Below, in pieces: positions 1 through 6,331 of a DNA stretch of 6,331 nucleotides. Source of the DNA: Acidimicrobiia bacterium (lineage in GTDB: Bacteria; Actinomycetota; Acidimicrobiia; Acidimicrobiales; Ilumatobacteraceae); assembly GCA_009927565.1 (NCBI GenBank), contig RFMT01000133.1, forward strand, positions 1-6,331, given 5' to 3'. Made by a program: the position numbers and the translations under genes. How positions within the stretch are numbered: position 1 is the stretch's first letter; each line of letters opens with the position of its first letter. A model generated the notes under the pieces. The model did no database searches. It was given only the letters and a program-made list of their open reading frames with translations, and was not told where the DNA came from.

Positions 1-75
1 CTGCAAGTAAAGTTCTGCTCTCAATTCGAAGTGCAAAAATGCGCTACTTGTAATCAAGCCGTACGCTCATTAGTT

Positions 76-1074
76 GTGATTGCGCAAAAAAGTTCGCAAC
101 CTGTTGTCGTATTGGCAGGTGGAGTTGGTGCAGCACGATTTTTGCGCGGCTTAGCCCAAGTAAATGAGCCGAAGTTAACAACGGTCTTGGTCAACACCGG
201 AGACGACACAGTGCTGCACGGACTTAATATTTCACCCGACATAGACACTGTGATTTACACTCTCGCCCAAGCAATCGACCCGCAACGTGGTTGGGGTCTA
301 ACTGATGAGTCGTGGCGAGCGATGGAATCGCTCAAACGATACGCAAAAGTGCGACCAATCGATTCGACTGCAGCGCCCGAATGGTTCAACCTCGGCGATC
401 AAGATCTCGCCACGCACTTTTACCGAACAGCACGCCGAAGTGAGGGCGCAGATGCATGGCAAATCACGCGCGAAATTGCCGCCGCATGGTCAGTCGAACA
501 GCAAATCGTACCGATGACCAATCAAATCGTTTCGACTGTTGTTGAGCTTGCCGAGAATTGCATCGCCGGTAAATCTGGCCAAAAAATTAGTTTCCAAGAA
601 TATTTCGTCAAATACAAACACGATGTTGCGGTGCGATCAGTCAGCTTTGTTGGTGTTGAAAACGCAGAACCAAATGCGTTGTCGCAACTCGCAAGCGCCG
701 AAGCAGTTGTTATCGCGCCTTCTAACCCAATTGTTTCAATTGGCCCGATTCGCGCATTGAAAGGTGTTGAGACAACTCTCAGCAAGATCAGAGATCGTGT
801 CGTCGCAATTTCACCGATTGTTGGGGGTCATGCGATTAAGGGGCCTGCCGATCGAATGCTGAGAGAGTTGGGTCATGAGTCATCAGCGCTCGGCATTGCG
901 CGAATGTACACATCAATTGCCTCAACTCTTATCATTGACAATGTGGACGCAAACCTAAAGCCAGCAATTGAAGCACTCGGAATGAGCTGTGTCGTGACAG
1001 ACACGATTATGGCTGACCCAACAGTAAGTGCCGATCTGGCGCTGACCGCGCTTGTTTCACTCAAGGGACAATAA
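76..1074 (+). CDS. cofD: CofD/FbiA, 2-phospho-L-lactate (or phosphoenolpyruvate) transferase of F420 biosynthesis
   Basis: This cytosolic enzyme joins the activated three-carbon unit to the deazaflavin Fo. In Actinobacteria the unit is thought to be enolpyruvyl-diphospho-guanosine, giving dehydro-F420-0. From the GTG at 76 it is 332 aa, normal for the family. Visible CofD motifs, in order, are LAGGVGAARFLRGL near the N-terminus, NTGDD, GLNISPDIDTVIY, WFNLGDQDLATH, FQEYFV, APSNPIVSIGPI and GGHAIKGPAD. One motif reads PMTN where I expect PMTD or PMSD. The frame is open back to base 1, with another GTG at 31. I prefer 76 because CofD normally begins only a few residues before the VVVLAGG strand. 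Neither start has a clear Shine-Dalgarno sequence. A possible -10 element, TACGCT at 62-67, would suit a leaderless transcript, but this is weak. cofE follows after 2 nt. Confidence 0.95.
   Translation: MIAQKSSQPVVVLAGGVGAARFLRGLAQVNEPKLTTVLVNTGDDTVLHGLNISPDIDTVIYTLAQAIDPQRGWGLTDESWRAMESLKRYAKVRPIDSTAAPEWFNLGDQDLATHFYRTARRSEGADAWQITREIAAAWSVEQQIVPMTNQIVSTVVELAENCIAGKSGQKISFQEYFVKYKHDVAVRSVSFVGVENAEPNALSQLASAEAVVIAPSNPIVSIGPIRALKGVETTLSKIRDRVVAISPIVGGHAIKGPADRMLRELGHESSALGIARMYTSIASTLIIDNVDANLKPAIEALGMSCVVTDTIMADPTVSADLALTALVSLKGQ
1063..1068 (+). promoter_or_regulatory. Ribosome binding site of cofE
   Basis: AAGGGA lies inside the last codons of cofD, 8 nt before the GTG at 1077. It fixes the non-ATG start of cofE and fits translation of the two genes from one transcript. 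Confidence 0.6.
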
Positions 1075-1076
1075 AA

Positions 1077-1790
1077 GTGAGTCGCCTGACAATCTGGGGT
1101 GTCGAAGGCATCGGTGAGATCTCGGCAAACGATCAACTTGGCGAAGTTATTGCCGATATCTGTCGACAAGAGCCCAATGGTCCATTGTTAGATAACGACG
1201 TTTTGGTTGTCACGCAAAAAATTGTGTCAAAAGCCGAAGGTCGACTTGTGCCGATCGATGCGTCTGATCCGCTCAGCCACAAACAGCTTGTAGAACAAGA
1301 GGCAGTGCGCATCGTGCGTCGCCGCGGAGATCTGATAATCACCGAAACAAAGCATGGCTTCATCTGCGCAAATAGCGGTATTGATCTATCAAACATTGAA
1401 CGCGGTTATGCGGCGCTTTTGCCGATTGATAGCGACAAATCTGCCAGAAGAATTCGCGACATAATTCGCGCTAAGCACGGCGTTAATGTCGGCGTAATAA
1501 TCAGCGACACTTTCGGTCGGCCTTGGCGCAAAGGTCTGACCGATGTGGCGATCGGTATCGCTGGCGTTGCCGGGGTCGTCGATCTGCGTGGCACACCAGA
1601 TTCATTGGGTCGCATTATGCAGGTCACTGAAGTTGCAGTTGCCGACGAACTAGCCAGTGCAGCCGAACTCGTTATGGGCAAATCTTCGGGTATACCTGTA
1701 GCGATAATTCGAGGTGTTGATGTCGATTGGTTTCGCGATTCAAAGATCAGCGAACTTGTGCGGCCGCCACAAGAAGACTTGTTTCGTTAA
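1077..1790 (+). CDS. cofE: CofE/FbiB N-terminal type, coenzyme F420-0:L-glutamate ligase
   Basis: This ligase adds L-glutamate to F420-0 with GTP and then extends the polyglutamate tail. It is cytosolic and acts directly after CofD. The 237 aa show the family's landmarks: VVTQKIVSKAEGR (about 44-56), TETKHGFICANSGIDLSN (about 89-106), IISDTFGRPWRKGLTDVAIG (141-160), VDLRGTPD and VADELASAAELVMGK (188-202). The protein ends at LVRPPQEDLFR, about where the ligase domain of mycobacterial FbiB ends. There is therefore no C-terminal FMN-binding nitroreductase domain. The start is a GTG 2 nt after the cofD stop, supported by AAGGGA 8 nt upstream. The TAA stop overlaps the stop of the convergent SDR gene. 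Identity is secure. Whether the native product carries one or many glutamates cannot be read from sequence. Confidence 0.95.
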   Translation: MSRLTIWGVEGIGEISANDQLGEVIADICRQEPNGPLLDNDVLVVTQKIVSKAEGRLVPIDASDPLSHKQLVEQEAVRIVRRRGDLIITETKHGFICANSGIDLSNIERGYAALLPIDSDKSARRIRDIIRAKHGVNVGVIISDTFGRPWRKGLTDVAIGIAGVAGVVDLRGTPDSLGRIMQVTEVAVADELASAAELVMGKSSGIPVAIIRGVDVDWFRDSKISELVRPPQEDLFR

Positions 1791-2709
1791 ACCTTGCGCC
1801 CCAGCAATTCGCTGACTCCAGTTTCAAGCGTTGTCCACGGCGACCAGCCAAGTTGAATTCTTGCTCTGGTCGTATTCACGGCATTTCGCTGCAGATCTCC
1901 ATGTCGCGCCGACTCATATGACTCTTGCAAAGTCGTATCGCGACCAACCAGTTGCCATAAGTCTTTGATGGTTGTTTGCACTCCTGTACCAATGTTGATT
2001 ACTAGTCCGCCACCTTTATTTATTGAGCGCGCCAAAGCATCGACTGCATCATCGATATACAAAAGTCTCTGGTCTGTCGACCATTGCCGCAAATTATCGG
2101 CGCGCTCTGATTGACTACGGCGCTAGCAAACGCCGCGACAACACCATCTGCCGAGCGCTGCCTTGACCCGTAAACATTTGTCATTGCCAAAGCGGTAAAC
2201 TCAACGTCGTAACTTTCGCGGTAAACGGTCAACAAATCGACAAGAGTATTCGCCATCACATGGGCCACGCCCATCGGTTCTGACTTGCGACCTTCTTTAA
2301 CTGGCAATTGGCGCGCCGGCACTTCGCCGTACAGCAAACCTGCAGGAAGCGCAACGACAACTTTTTTAACCGCAAAACGTCGCGCAGATTCGAGCACCGA
2401 CAGCAACAACGTCGCCGAGCGCAACATCTCGTTGGTTCGAGTCGCACCATTGGGCAAAAGTGCAAGATGGTAAATGACGGTTGGGCGACGCAGAGCGACT
2501 AAATCTGAAAACTCTGGCGCCGAAACATCGAGGTGATGAAACCTCAATGTGCCGCCTGCCGCACGAGCCGCGCTTAAGTTAGCAAGCGAACCAACCGACA
2601 GATCGTCGACAACCTCAACACTTTGGCCATCAGCCAACAACCGATCAACTAGGTGCGAACCAATGAAACCGGCACCTCCACAAACGAGCACGCCGTTGAC
2701 TTGAGCCAT
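1787..2709 (-). pseudogene. Extended-SDR NAD-dependent epimerase/dehydratase homologue, split by a 1-nt frameshift
   Basis: Relatives interconvert or dehydrate nucleotide sugars with bound NAD(P). From the ATG at 2709 the first frame encodes a Rossmann fold with GGAGFIGSHL (11-20), VVDDLS, YHLA, LYGE (126-129) and TNVYGSRQR. It continues to RQTRDF (211-216) and then loses homology. The C-terminal part resumes in the neighbouring frame as LYIDDAVDALARS and runs through NIGTG and LGWSPWTTLETG to the TAA at 1787-1789. Restoring one T in the coding-strand run at 2064-2061 gives a continuous 307 aa protein, a normal SDR length. The catalytic residues also look wrong: A123 where Ser/Thr is expected, and M146-GVA-H150 in place of YxxxK. 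The gene starts 9 nt after the pyrophosphorylase stop, as the last gene of the minus-strand operon. It could be a decaying gene, a pseudoenzyme with a sequencing error, or both. The sugar substrate is unknown. Confidence 0.8.
2061..2064 (-). other. Frameshift position in the SDR gene (homopolymer run)
   Basis: The coding strand reads GAC TTT TGT ATA TCG, which is DFCIS followed by an unrelated tail. One more T gives GAC TTT TTG TAT ATC GAT GAT, which is DFLYIDD, the RDFxYIDD/RDFxYVDD motif of extended SDRs. The break is therefore located to within a base or two at this four-base run. Confidence 0.85.
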
Positions 2710-2718
2710 CAAATTTTC

Positions 2719-3723
2719 TCAACTCGCATCAGGAACTTTCGCATCGCGCAATACTGCGCCTGATCTAACCTCGCCGTCAACACCAATGAGACAGTCGTTC
2801 ACCTGAGCAAACGAGCCAATATGCCCCATGACTGCACTATTGATGACAATTGCGTTGTCGTCAATAGTGGCACCCTCAAGCAAAACCGAGCCGAGGATTT
2901 GAGCATTCTCACCGACTTTGCACCCTCGCCCAACAACACTTTGTGTAATCGTCGCCGACTTCGCAATTTGTGAATCAGAACAAATTGCTTCAACTTTATG
3001 GATACTCTTGCGCTGCAACAGATCAATATTCGCTCGAACATATGAGTCGGGGCGCCCCGCATCAATCCAGTAGTCGTTTGTCGCAAAACCAAACAACTGG
3101 CCCTCTTTGACAATCTCAGGAAATGTCTCGCGCTCGATTGACATTGGTGCAACCCCTGGCATTCGGTCAAGTGCGGATGATTCGAAGATGTACGTTCCGC
3201 CGTTGACGTTGCGCGATGTTGTCTGACCAGGTGATGGCTTTTCTACAAAACGAAGCACTCGCCCTTGCGAATCAGTTTCTACAACACCGTATTGAGAAGA
3301 ATCTTCAACTGGAGTCAGATGAATCGTCGCTTGTGCTTTTGTCGATTTATGAAAAGCAACCAACCCTGAGACATCGAGATCTGTGAGTACGTCACCGTTT
3401 GCTACAAGAAATGTTTCACCGCGCTTGTGAATGCCGGCATGTCGCGCGGCAAAACCAATTGCCCCCGCTGTGTCAAGTGGCCGATCTTCGACCGCGTAAG
3501 TGAGTTTGACGCCCGCACAACTGTTTGAAGGAAACGCTCTCAAAAACGGCTCTGGTTTGAAGCCCAGTGACAACACTGCGTTGGTTACACCCCCACGCGC
3601 AAGTGACGCCATAAGTCGTTCAAGCAATGGCAAATTTGCAATCGGAAGCAGAGGTTTGGGCGTCGCCAGAGTCAGCGGTCGCAACCTAGTGCCAAAACCA
3701 CCAACTAGCACGACTGCGTGCAT
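2719..3723 (-). CDS. NDP-sugar pyrophosphorylase, probably mannose-1-phosphate guanylyltransferase
   Basis: It probably makes GDP-mannose or a similar nucleotide sugar from a sugar 1-phosphate and an NTP in the cytosol, supplying the glycosyltransferases of this operon. The 334 aa protein begins with the nucleotidyltransferase signature GGFGTRLRPLTLATPKPLLP (8-27). It continues with NGD (109-111, probable metal-binding Asp), FVEKP (159-163), NGGTYIF (174-180), MSIERETFPEIV and YWIDAGRPDSY (218-228). From about 250 the C-terminus has imperfect hexapeptide repeats such as IAKSAT, VGENAQ and IDDNAI, typical of a left-handed beta-helix. The overall pattern, including the SIERE-FP segment, resembles mycobacterial ManB (Rv3264c). 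RmlA- or GlmU-like specificity cannot be excluded, because sequence alone rarely settles the sugar. The ATG at 3723 has GGAG upstream. The membrane protein gene ends 27 nt before it. Confidence 0.9.
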   Translation of the reverse strand: MHAVVLVGGFGTRLRPLTLATPKPLLPIANLPLLERLMASLARGGVTNAVLSLGFKPEPFLRAFPSNSCAGVKLTYAVEDRPLDTAGAIGFAARHAGIHKRGETFLVANGDVLTDLDVSGLVAFHKSTKAQATIHLTPVEDSSQYGVVETDSQGRVLRFVEKPSPGQTTSRNVNGGTYIFESSALDRMPGVAPMSIERETFPEIVKEGQLFGFATNDYWIDAGRPDSYVRANIDLLQRKSIHKVEAICSDSQIAKSATITQSVVGRGCKVGENAQILGSVLLEGATIDDNAIVINSAVMGHIGSFAQVNDCLIGVDGEVRSGAVLRDAKVPDAS

Positions 3724-3734
3724 TCGTCGATCTA

Positions 3735-3738
3735 CTCC
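3735..3738 (-). promoter_or_regulatory. Ribosome binding site of the NDP-sugar pyrophosphorylase gene
   Basis: GGAG on the minus strand lies 11 nt before the ATG at 3723-3721. The spacing is slightly long, but it is the only purine-rich candidate in the 27-nt gap. Confidence 0.45.
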
Positions 3739-3750
3739 AATTTTTTGGCG

Positions 3751-4419
3751 TTAACCGGTAATCAACGGATCAAGATCTGTAATAGTGACCGGCTGTGGAA
3801 CATCGGCATCTTTGGCAACAAACGCCAAAGTTATCGCCATGCCATTGCCGGTTAGACGCACATTGCCAAGATCAGCGATCGAAATTTTTGGCGATGAGAT
3901 TTTTGAATCCCAGACAACGACTTGCAAACTGGCGTCTTTGTCACCACATTTTGTATCGCTCTCAGTTATCTTTTCGCCGTTATTGATCGATTCAGGGAAC
4001 TCGATCGAGTCGTTGGTTACTTTCAACCCGTATAGTTCAAAAATTGTCTCTAGTTTGGCGCGTCGCTCACCCGACAAAACTTGTGGCTCCCAGCGCACGA
4101 CACCAGAGGACTCGATGAATGCACCAGGTTTAACACTGGCGATGTCGGCAAGGTCACTTGCCGCAGGCAGGTTGTCTATAAACGCGTCGCACTTATAGAT
4201 ACCGAACGCGGTGTAATAGTTTTGCGTTGCAGTGTCAAGGGCACTGACTCTCTCTTGGCTTTGACGTGCATAGGCAATAAGCCCGACACCAAGCACGCAA
4301 ACGACAAAGACGACCGTCGGAAAAAGCGAACCACCTTGCATGCGAACCTTGCGGCCCTTGCGATTTTTACTTGCTTGAGCCAGGCGGGCGATTTTTTTCG
4401 CTGAAGATGAGGTAGCCAC
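3751..4419 (-). CDS. Single-pass membrane protein of unknown function, actinobacterial family
   Basis: I do not know its function. From the GTG at 4419 it is 222 aa. A very basic N-terminus (AKKIARL, SKNRKGRKVR) precedes one hydrophobic helix at about 32-52 (LFPTVVFVVCVLGVGLIAYA), so the rest should lie outside the membrane. The outer part has YYTAFGIYKC (68-77), a second Cys at 158 (DTKCGDK), and ends with GNVRLTGNGMAITLAFVAK and a Pro-containing tail. The two cysteines could form a disulfide. From memory, this layout matches an uncharacterised actinobacterial family whose members carry HWHAAYG- and GIHTHGDG-like histidine motifs, which are replaced here. A TTG at 4425 is an alternative start, and neither has a clear Shine-Dalgarno. 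The gene sits 20 nt after a glycosyltransferase, suggesting a role linked to envelope glycans. Confidence 0.8.
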   Translation of the reverse strand: MATSSSAKKIARLAQASKNRKGRKVRMQGGSLFPTVVFVVCVLGVGLIAYARQSQERVSALDTATQNYYTAFGIYKCDAFIDNLPAASDLADIASVKPGAFIESSGVVRWEPQVLSGERRAKLETIFELYGLKVTNDSIEFPESINNGEKITESDTKCGDKDASLQVVVWDSKISSPKISIADLGNVRLTGNGMAITLAFVAKDADVPQPVTITDLDPLITG

Positions 4420-4439
4420 GAACAAGAAATGCTACAGGC

Positions 4440-5672
4440 TTATCGCATGTACAAGGCTTCGTAACGCCGTGCAACGGATTGGGCGGATGCGTGGCCTTCA
4501 ACCCATTTTCGCCCACTCGCACCCATTTCGTCTAGAGATTTGCGATCGCTGATCATGACAGAAATAGCGGATACGAACGCCTCTTGATTGTCGGGCGCGA
4601 CGCACACACCAGCATTTGCCGCCGACAAAATACGGGGTACCTCGGTATCTGAATCGATCGCCGCACAAATCGGTCGGCCCGCAGCAAGTATCGAATAAGT
4701 TTTGGACGGCACGCTCACCGAACCAAGACCACGCCGCAACGGAACTACATGTAAATCTCCCGTTGCCAAAACTTCGCTCAACCGAGACGCATCTTGATAG
4801 TCGCCGAATTTGAAATTTCGCAACGTCTGGGCTTTGGCTTCAAGTGACTTTCTTGCGGCGCCTTCGCCGTTGATGACGAACACCACATCTGGCAGAACTC
4901 GAGCGGCTTCTATCATCAGTTCAAGTGATTGCGAAAAACCTACATTGCCCGCATACATCACGACCAACGATTCATCAATGCCGAGTTCGCGACGATAGTT
5001 AGTGAGCCTTGACATCGGCACAATCGCCTGGGTGTCAACAAAATTTGGTATCACCTTGACGCGTTTATGAAATTTTTGGTCGAGTTTGCGCTGAACATTG
5101 TTGGCCAAATCATCTGACAACAAGACGACCGAATCGGATCGCTGATAGCTGACGCGCTCAAGCCACGAGGCGGCGGCTATCAAACGTTGATTTGAAATCG
5201 CACCTGTTTCTACAGCGGCGTCTGGAAAGACATCTTGAATATTGAAAACGAGTTTGCCACCACGAAACAGTTTCGTATGCCAGCCGATCAAGCCCAGCGT
5301 CAGTGGAGGTGACATAGCCAAGACGCCATCTACTCGACGCCAAAATTTGCCGGCAAAAAGTGCTCGCAAGCCCACAAAATAGCTGAACAAAATGAAACCG
5401 ATTGCCCGACGCAGCAGATTGCTTTTTGTCTGACCCGCAAATGGTTGCACGCGACTAACCGAGCCCCAGTTTGTTTTTTCAACTCGCCAAAGAGCACCAG
5501 CCCATCCGGTTTCGACTTGATGTTTTCGATACCACGGCAACGAGGTGACGACATGTAGTTCGTGTCCGAGCGCTGCAAGTTCGTGCACGATTCGTGTCAT
5601 CACTACCCCCGTCGGCGCCATATCTGGTTCAAAGTGAGGGCAAAGTACGATCAGACGAAGTTTCTTTGACAT
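4440..5672 (-). CDS. WbuB-like GT4 family glycosyltransferase
   Basis: It is predicted to transfer a sugar from a nucleotide donor to a lipid-linked or surface glycan intermediate at the inner face of the membrane. The 410 aa protein has the two Rossmann-like halves of a GT-B enzyme. The N-terminal half has PHFEPDMAPTGVVMTRIV (12-29), VVTSLPWYRKHQVETGW (41-57), a hydrophobic patch near 91-107, MSPPLTLGL (120-128) and FNIQDVFPDAAVETGAI (143-159). The C-terminal half has IPNFVD (208-213), YAGNVGFSQSLELMIEAA (240-257) and the donor-side VPSKTYSILAAGRP (321-334), followed by TEVP. These features are typical of WbuB-type enzymes rather than WecB or PimA. The ATG at 5672 overlaps the TGA of the preceding gene by one base (TGATG), so translational coupling is likely. 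A TTG one codon upstream is the alternative start. Donor and acceptor are unknown. Confidence 0.92.
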   Translation of the reverse strand: MSKKLRLIVLCPHFEPDMAPTGVVMTRIVHELAALGHELHVVTSLPWYRKHQVETGWAGALWRVEKTNWGSVSRVQPFAGQTKSNLLRRAIGFILFSYFVGLRALFAGKFWRRVDGVLAMSPPLTLGLIGWHTKLFRGGKLVFNIQDVFPDAAVETGAISNQRLIAAASWLERVSYQRSDSVVLLSDDLANNVQRKLDQKFHKRVKVIPNFVDTQAIVPMSRLTNYRRELGIDESLVVMYAGNVGFSQSLELMIEAARVLPDVVFVINGEGAARKSLEAKAQTLRNFKFGDYQDASRLSEVLATGDLHVVPLRRGLGSVSVPSKTYSILAAGRPICAAIDSDTEVPRILSAANAGVCVAPDNQEAFVSAISVMISDRKSLDEMGASGRKWVEGHASAQSVARRYEALYMR

Positions 5673-6331
5673 CAAACTGCCGCCCGATAAATCTGAGCCA
5701 AGTCTTTTCCTGAATTTGAAACCGAAAAGTGTGCGGCACGAACTCTGCCAGCCGCAATTAACGAGTCGCGCCGAGACGCCAAATTGTCAAGTGCACTTGC
5801 CCATAAATTTAGATCAAGCGGCAAAACTATTCCGGCGTCACCAACAACTTCAGGTAGTGCGGCGCAATTGCTCGAAATTACGGGTGTTTCAAGTTGCATG
5901 GCTTCAATAACTGGGGCGCCGAAGCCTTCGTACAAACTTGGAAACACCATCGCCTTGGCAAGTTTCAACAGTCCGTCTCGGTCATTATCCGCAACGCGGT
6001 CAAGCCGAATTACACGGTCATCGAGGTTCAACCGGCGAACTTCACGCATGAAGTCAACTTCGCCCCGACCTTTGCCACCTGCACAGACCAAAACAAGGTC
6101 TTTATCAACCCAGTGAGTTTTCATAAGTTGAAGCAAGAACTTATGGTTTTTATGCGGGTGTGTAACCGCTGGCAAAAACAGAACTTGTTTGTTTTTCAGT
6201 CGCAATCGTTGACGCAATTCTTGCTCGCTTGTGGCCGACTTTCCGAGTTGTTCGTCGATGCCGTGACGCACGACTTTGACTTTGGCTGGCGAGATCGCAA
6301 ACTCGCTAATCAGCTTCTGGCGCACATATTC
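5672..6331 (-). CDS. GT4 family glycosyltransferase, C-terminal part (5' end outside window)
   Basis: The frame is open to the window edge, so the start and the acceptor-binding N-terminal domain are missing. The visible 219 residues begin with EYVRQKL and KVKVVRHGID, the usual linker into the donor domain. They continue with LPAVTHPHKNHKFLL, LVCAGGKG and the retaining GT4 signature FPSLYEGFGAPVIEAM (visible residues 130-145). The E-x7-E pair falls at E135 and E143. Then come TPVISSNCAALPEVVGDAG and a normal C-terminal helix region, with no truncation at this end. A GTG at 6325 could be mistaken for a start, but it lies inside the conserved fold. The protein probably extends surface glycans alongside the next gene, which it overlaps by one base. 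The sugar specificity cannot be inferred. Confidence 0.92.
   Translation of the reverse strand, partial: EYVRQKLISEFAISPAKVKVVRHGIDEQLGKSATSEQELRQRLRLKNKQVLFLPAVTHPHKNHKFLLQLMKTHWVDKDLVLVCAGGKGRGEVDFMREVRRLNLDDRVIRLDRVADNDRDGLLKLAKAMVFPSLYEGFGAPVIEAMQLETPVISSNCAALPEVVGDAGIVLPLDLNLWASALDNLASRRDSLIAAGRVRAAHFSVSNSGKDLAQIYRAAV

Noticed and set aside
62..67. TACGCT as the cofD promoter -10 element
   Set aside because: It is too short and unspecific, with no matching -35, so I did not list it as a feature.
31..75. CxxC (CATC) motif as a metal-binding N-terminal extension of CofD
   Set aside because: It exists only if translation starts at or before 31. CofD proteins normally start close to the GGVG strand, so this is probably non-coding sequence read in frame.
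2055..2070. Programmed -1 frameshift in the SDR gene
   Set aside because: The site is GAC TTT TGT, not a canonical slippery heptamer, and I see no Shine-Dalgarno-like stimulator or clear hairpin next to it. A 1-nt indel is simpler.
3737..3748. CCAA-TTTT-TTGG inverted repeat before the pyrophosphorylase gene as a terminator
   Set aside because: The stem is only four base pairs, has no G+C-rich core and lies in a 27-nt gap within a tight operon.
3785..4198. 137-codon plus-strand open frame opposite the membrane protein gene
   Set aside because: It has no recognisable motifs and lies antisense to a gene with coherent topology and operon spacing. Other opposite-strand frames were dismissed for the same reason.
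4392..4398. Run of seven A (coding strand) near the start of the membrane protein gene as a phase-variation tract
   Set aside because: It encodes Lys-Lys in a basic tail, is short and leaves the frame intact. Nothing else suggests slippage.
6323..6325. GTG as the start of the right-hand glycosyltransferase
   Set aside because: It lies in the conserved linker EYVRQKL, so the N-terminal domain must continue past the window edge.

Overview
This window looks like chromosomal DNA from an actinobacterium of moderate GC content. The gene content points to the class Acidimicrobiia (Ilumatobacter-like or a relative), but that placement is an inference from protein resemblance. The main signs are an adjacent pair of coenzyme F420 genes, convergent with a mannose-1-phosphate guanylyltransferase-like gene as in mycobacteria, and a small membrane protein of a type I remember only from Actinobacteria.

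Plus strand, left third. cofD (fbiA type) and cofE (fbiB N-terminal type) lie 2 nt apart and together build the F420-0 core and add its glutamate tail. The cofE product has no C-terminal nitroreductase domain, unlike mycobacterial FbiB.

Minus strand, remaining two thirds. Five genes are read right to left with very short gaps. They are a GT4 glycosyltransferase cut by the window edge, a WbuB-like GT4 glycosyltransferase (stop and start overlapping by 1 nt), a single-pass membrane protein, an NDP-sugar pyrophosphorylase with a left-handed beta-helix tail, and an extended-SDR sugar epimerase/dehydratase homologue. They look like one operon for nucleotide-sugar supply and surface glycan assembly. 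Its promoter lies outside the window.

The two blocks meet tail to tail. cofE and the SDR gene share the four bases TTAA, each strand reading TAA from it, so there is no room for an intergenic terminator.

Three things deserve a second look. The SDR gene is split by a 1-nt shift at a short homopolymer, and its intact part has also lost the canonical Ser/Tyr/Lys catalytic residues. The membrane protein appears to have lost all the histidines of motifs that I recall as conserved in its relatives. The reductase needed after CofD is absent from the cofE product. I found no RNA gene, mobile element, CRISPR array or clear terminator, and no convincing wholly new system. No stretch above 300 bases lacks a gene.
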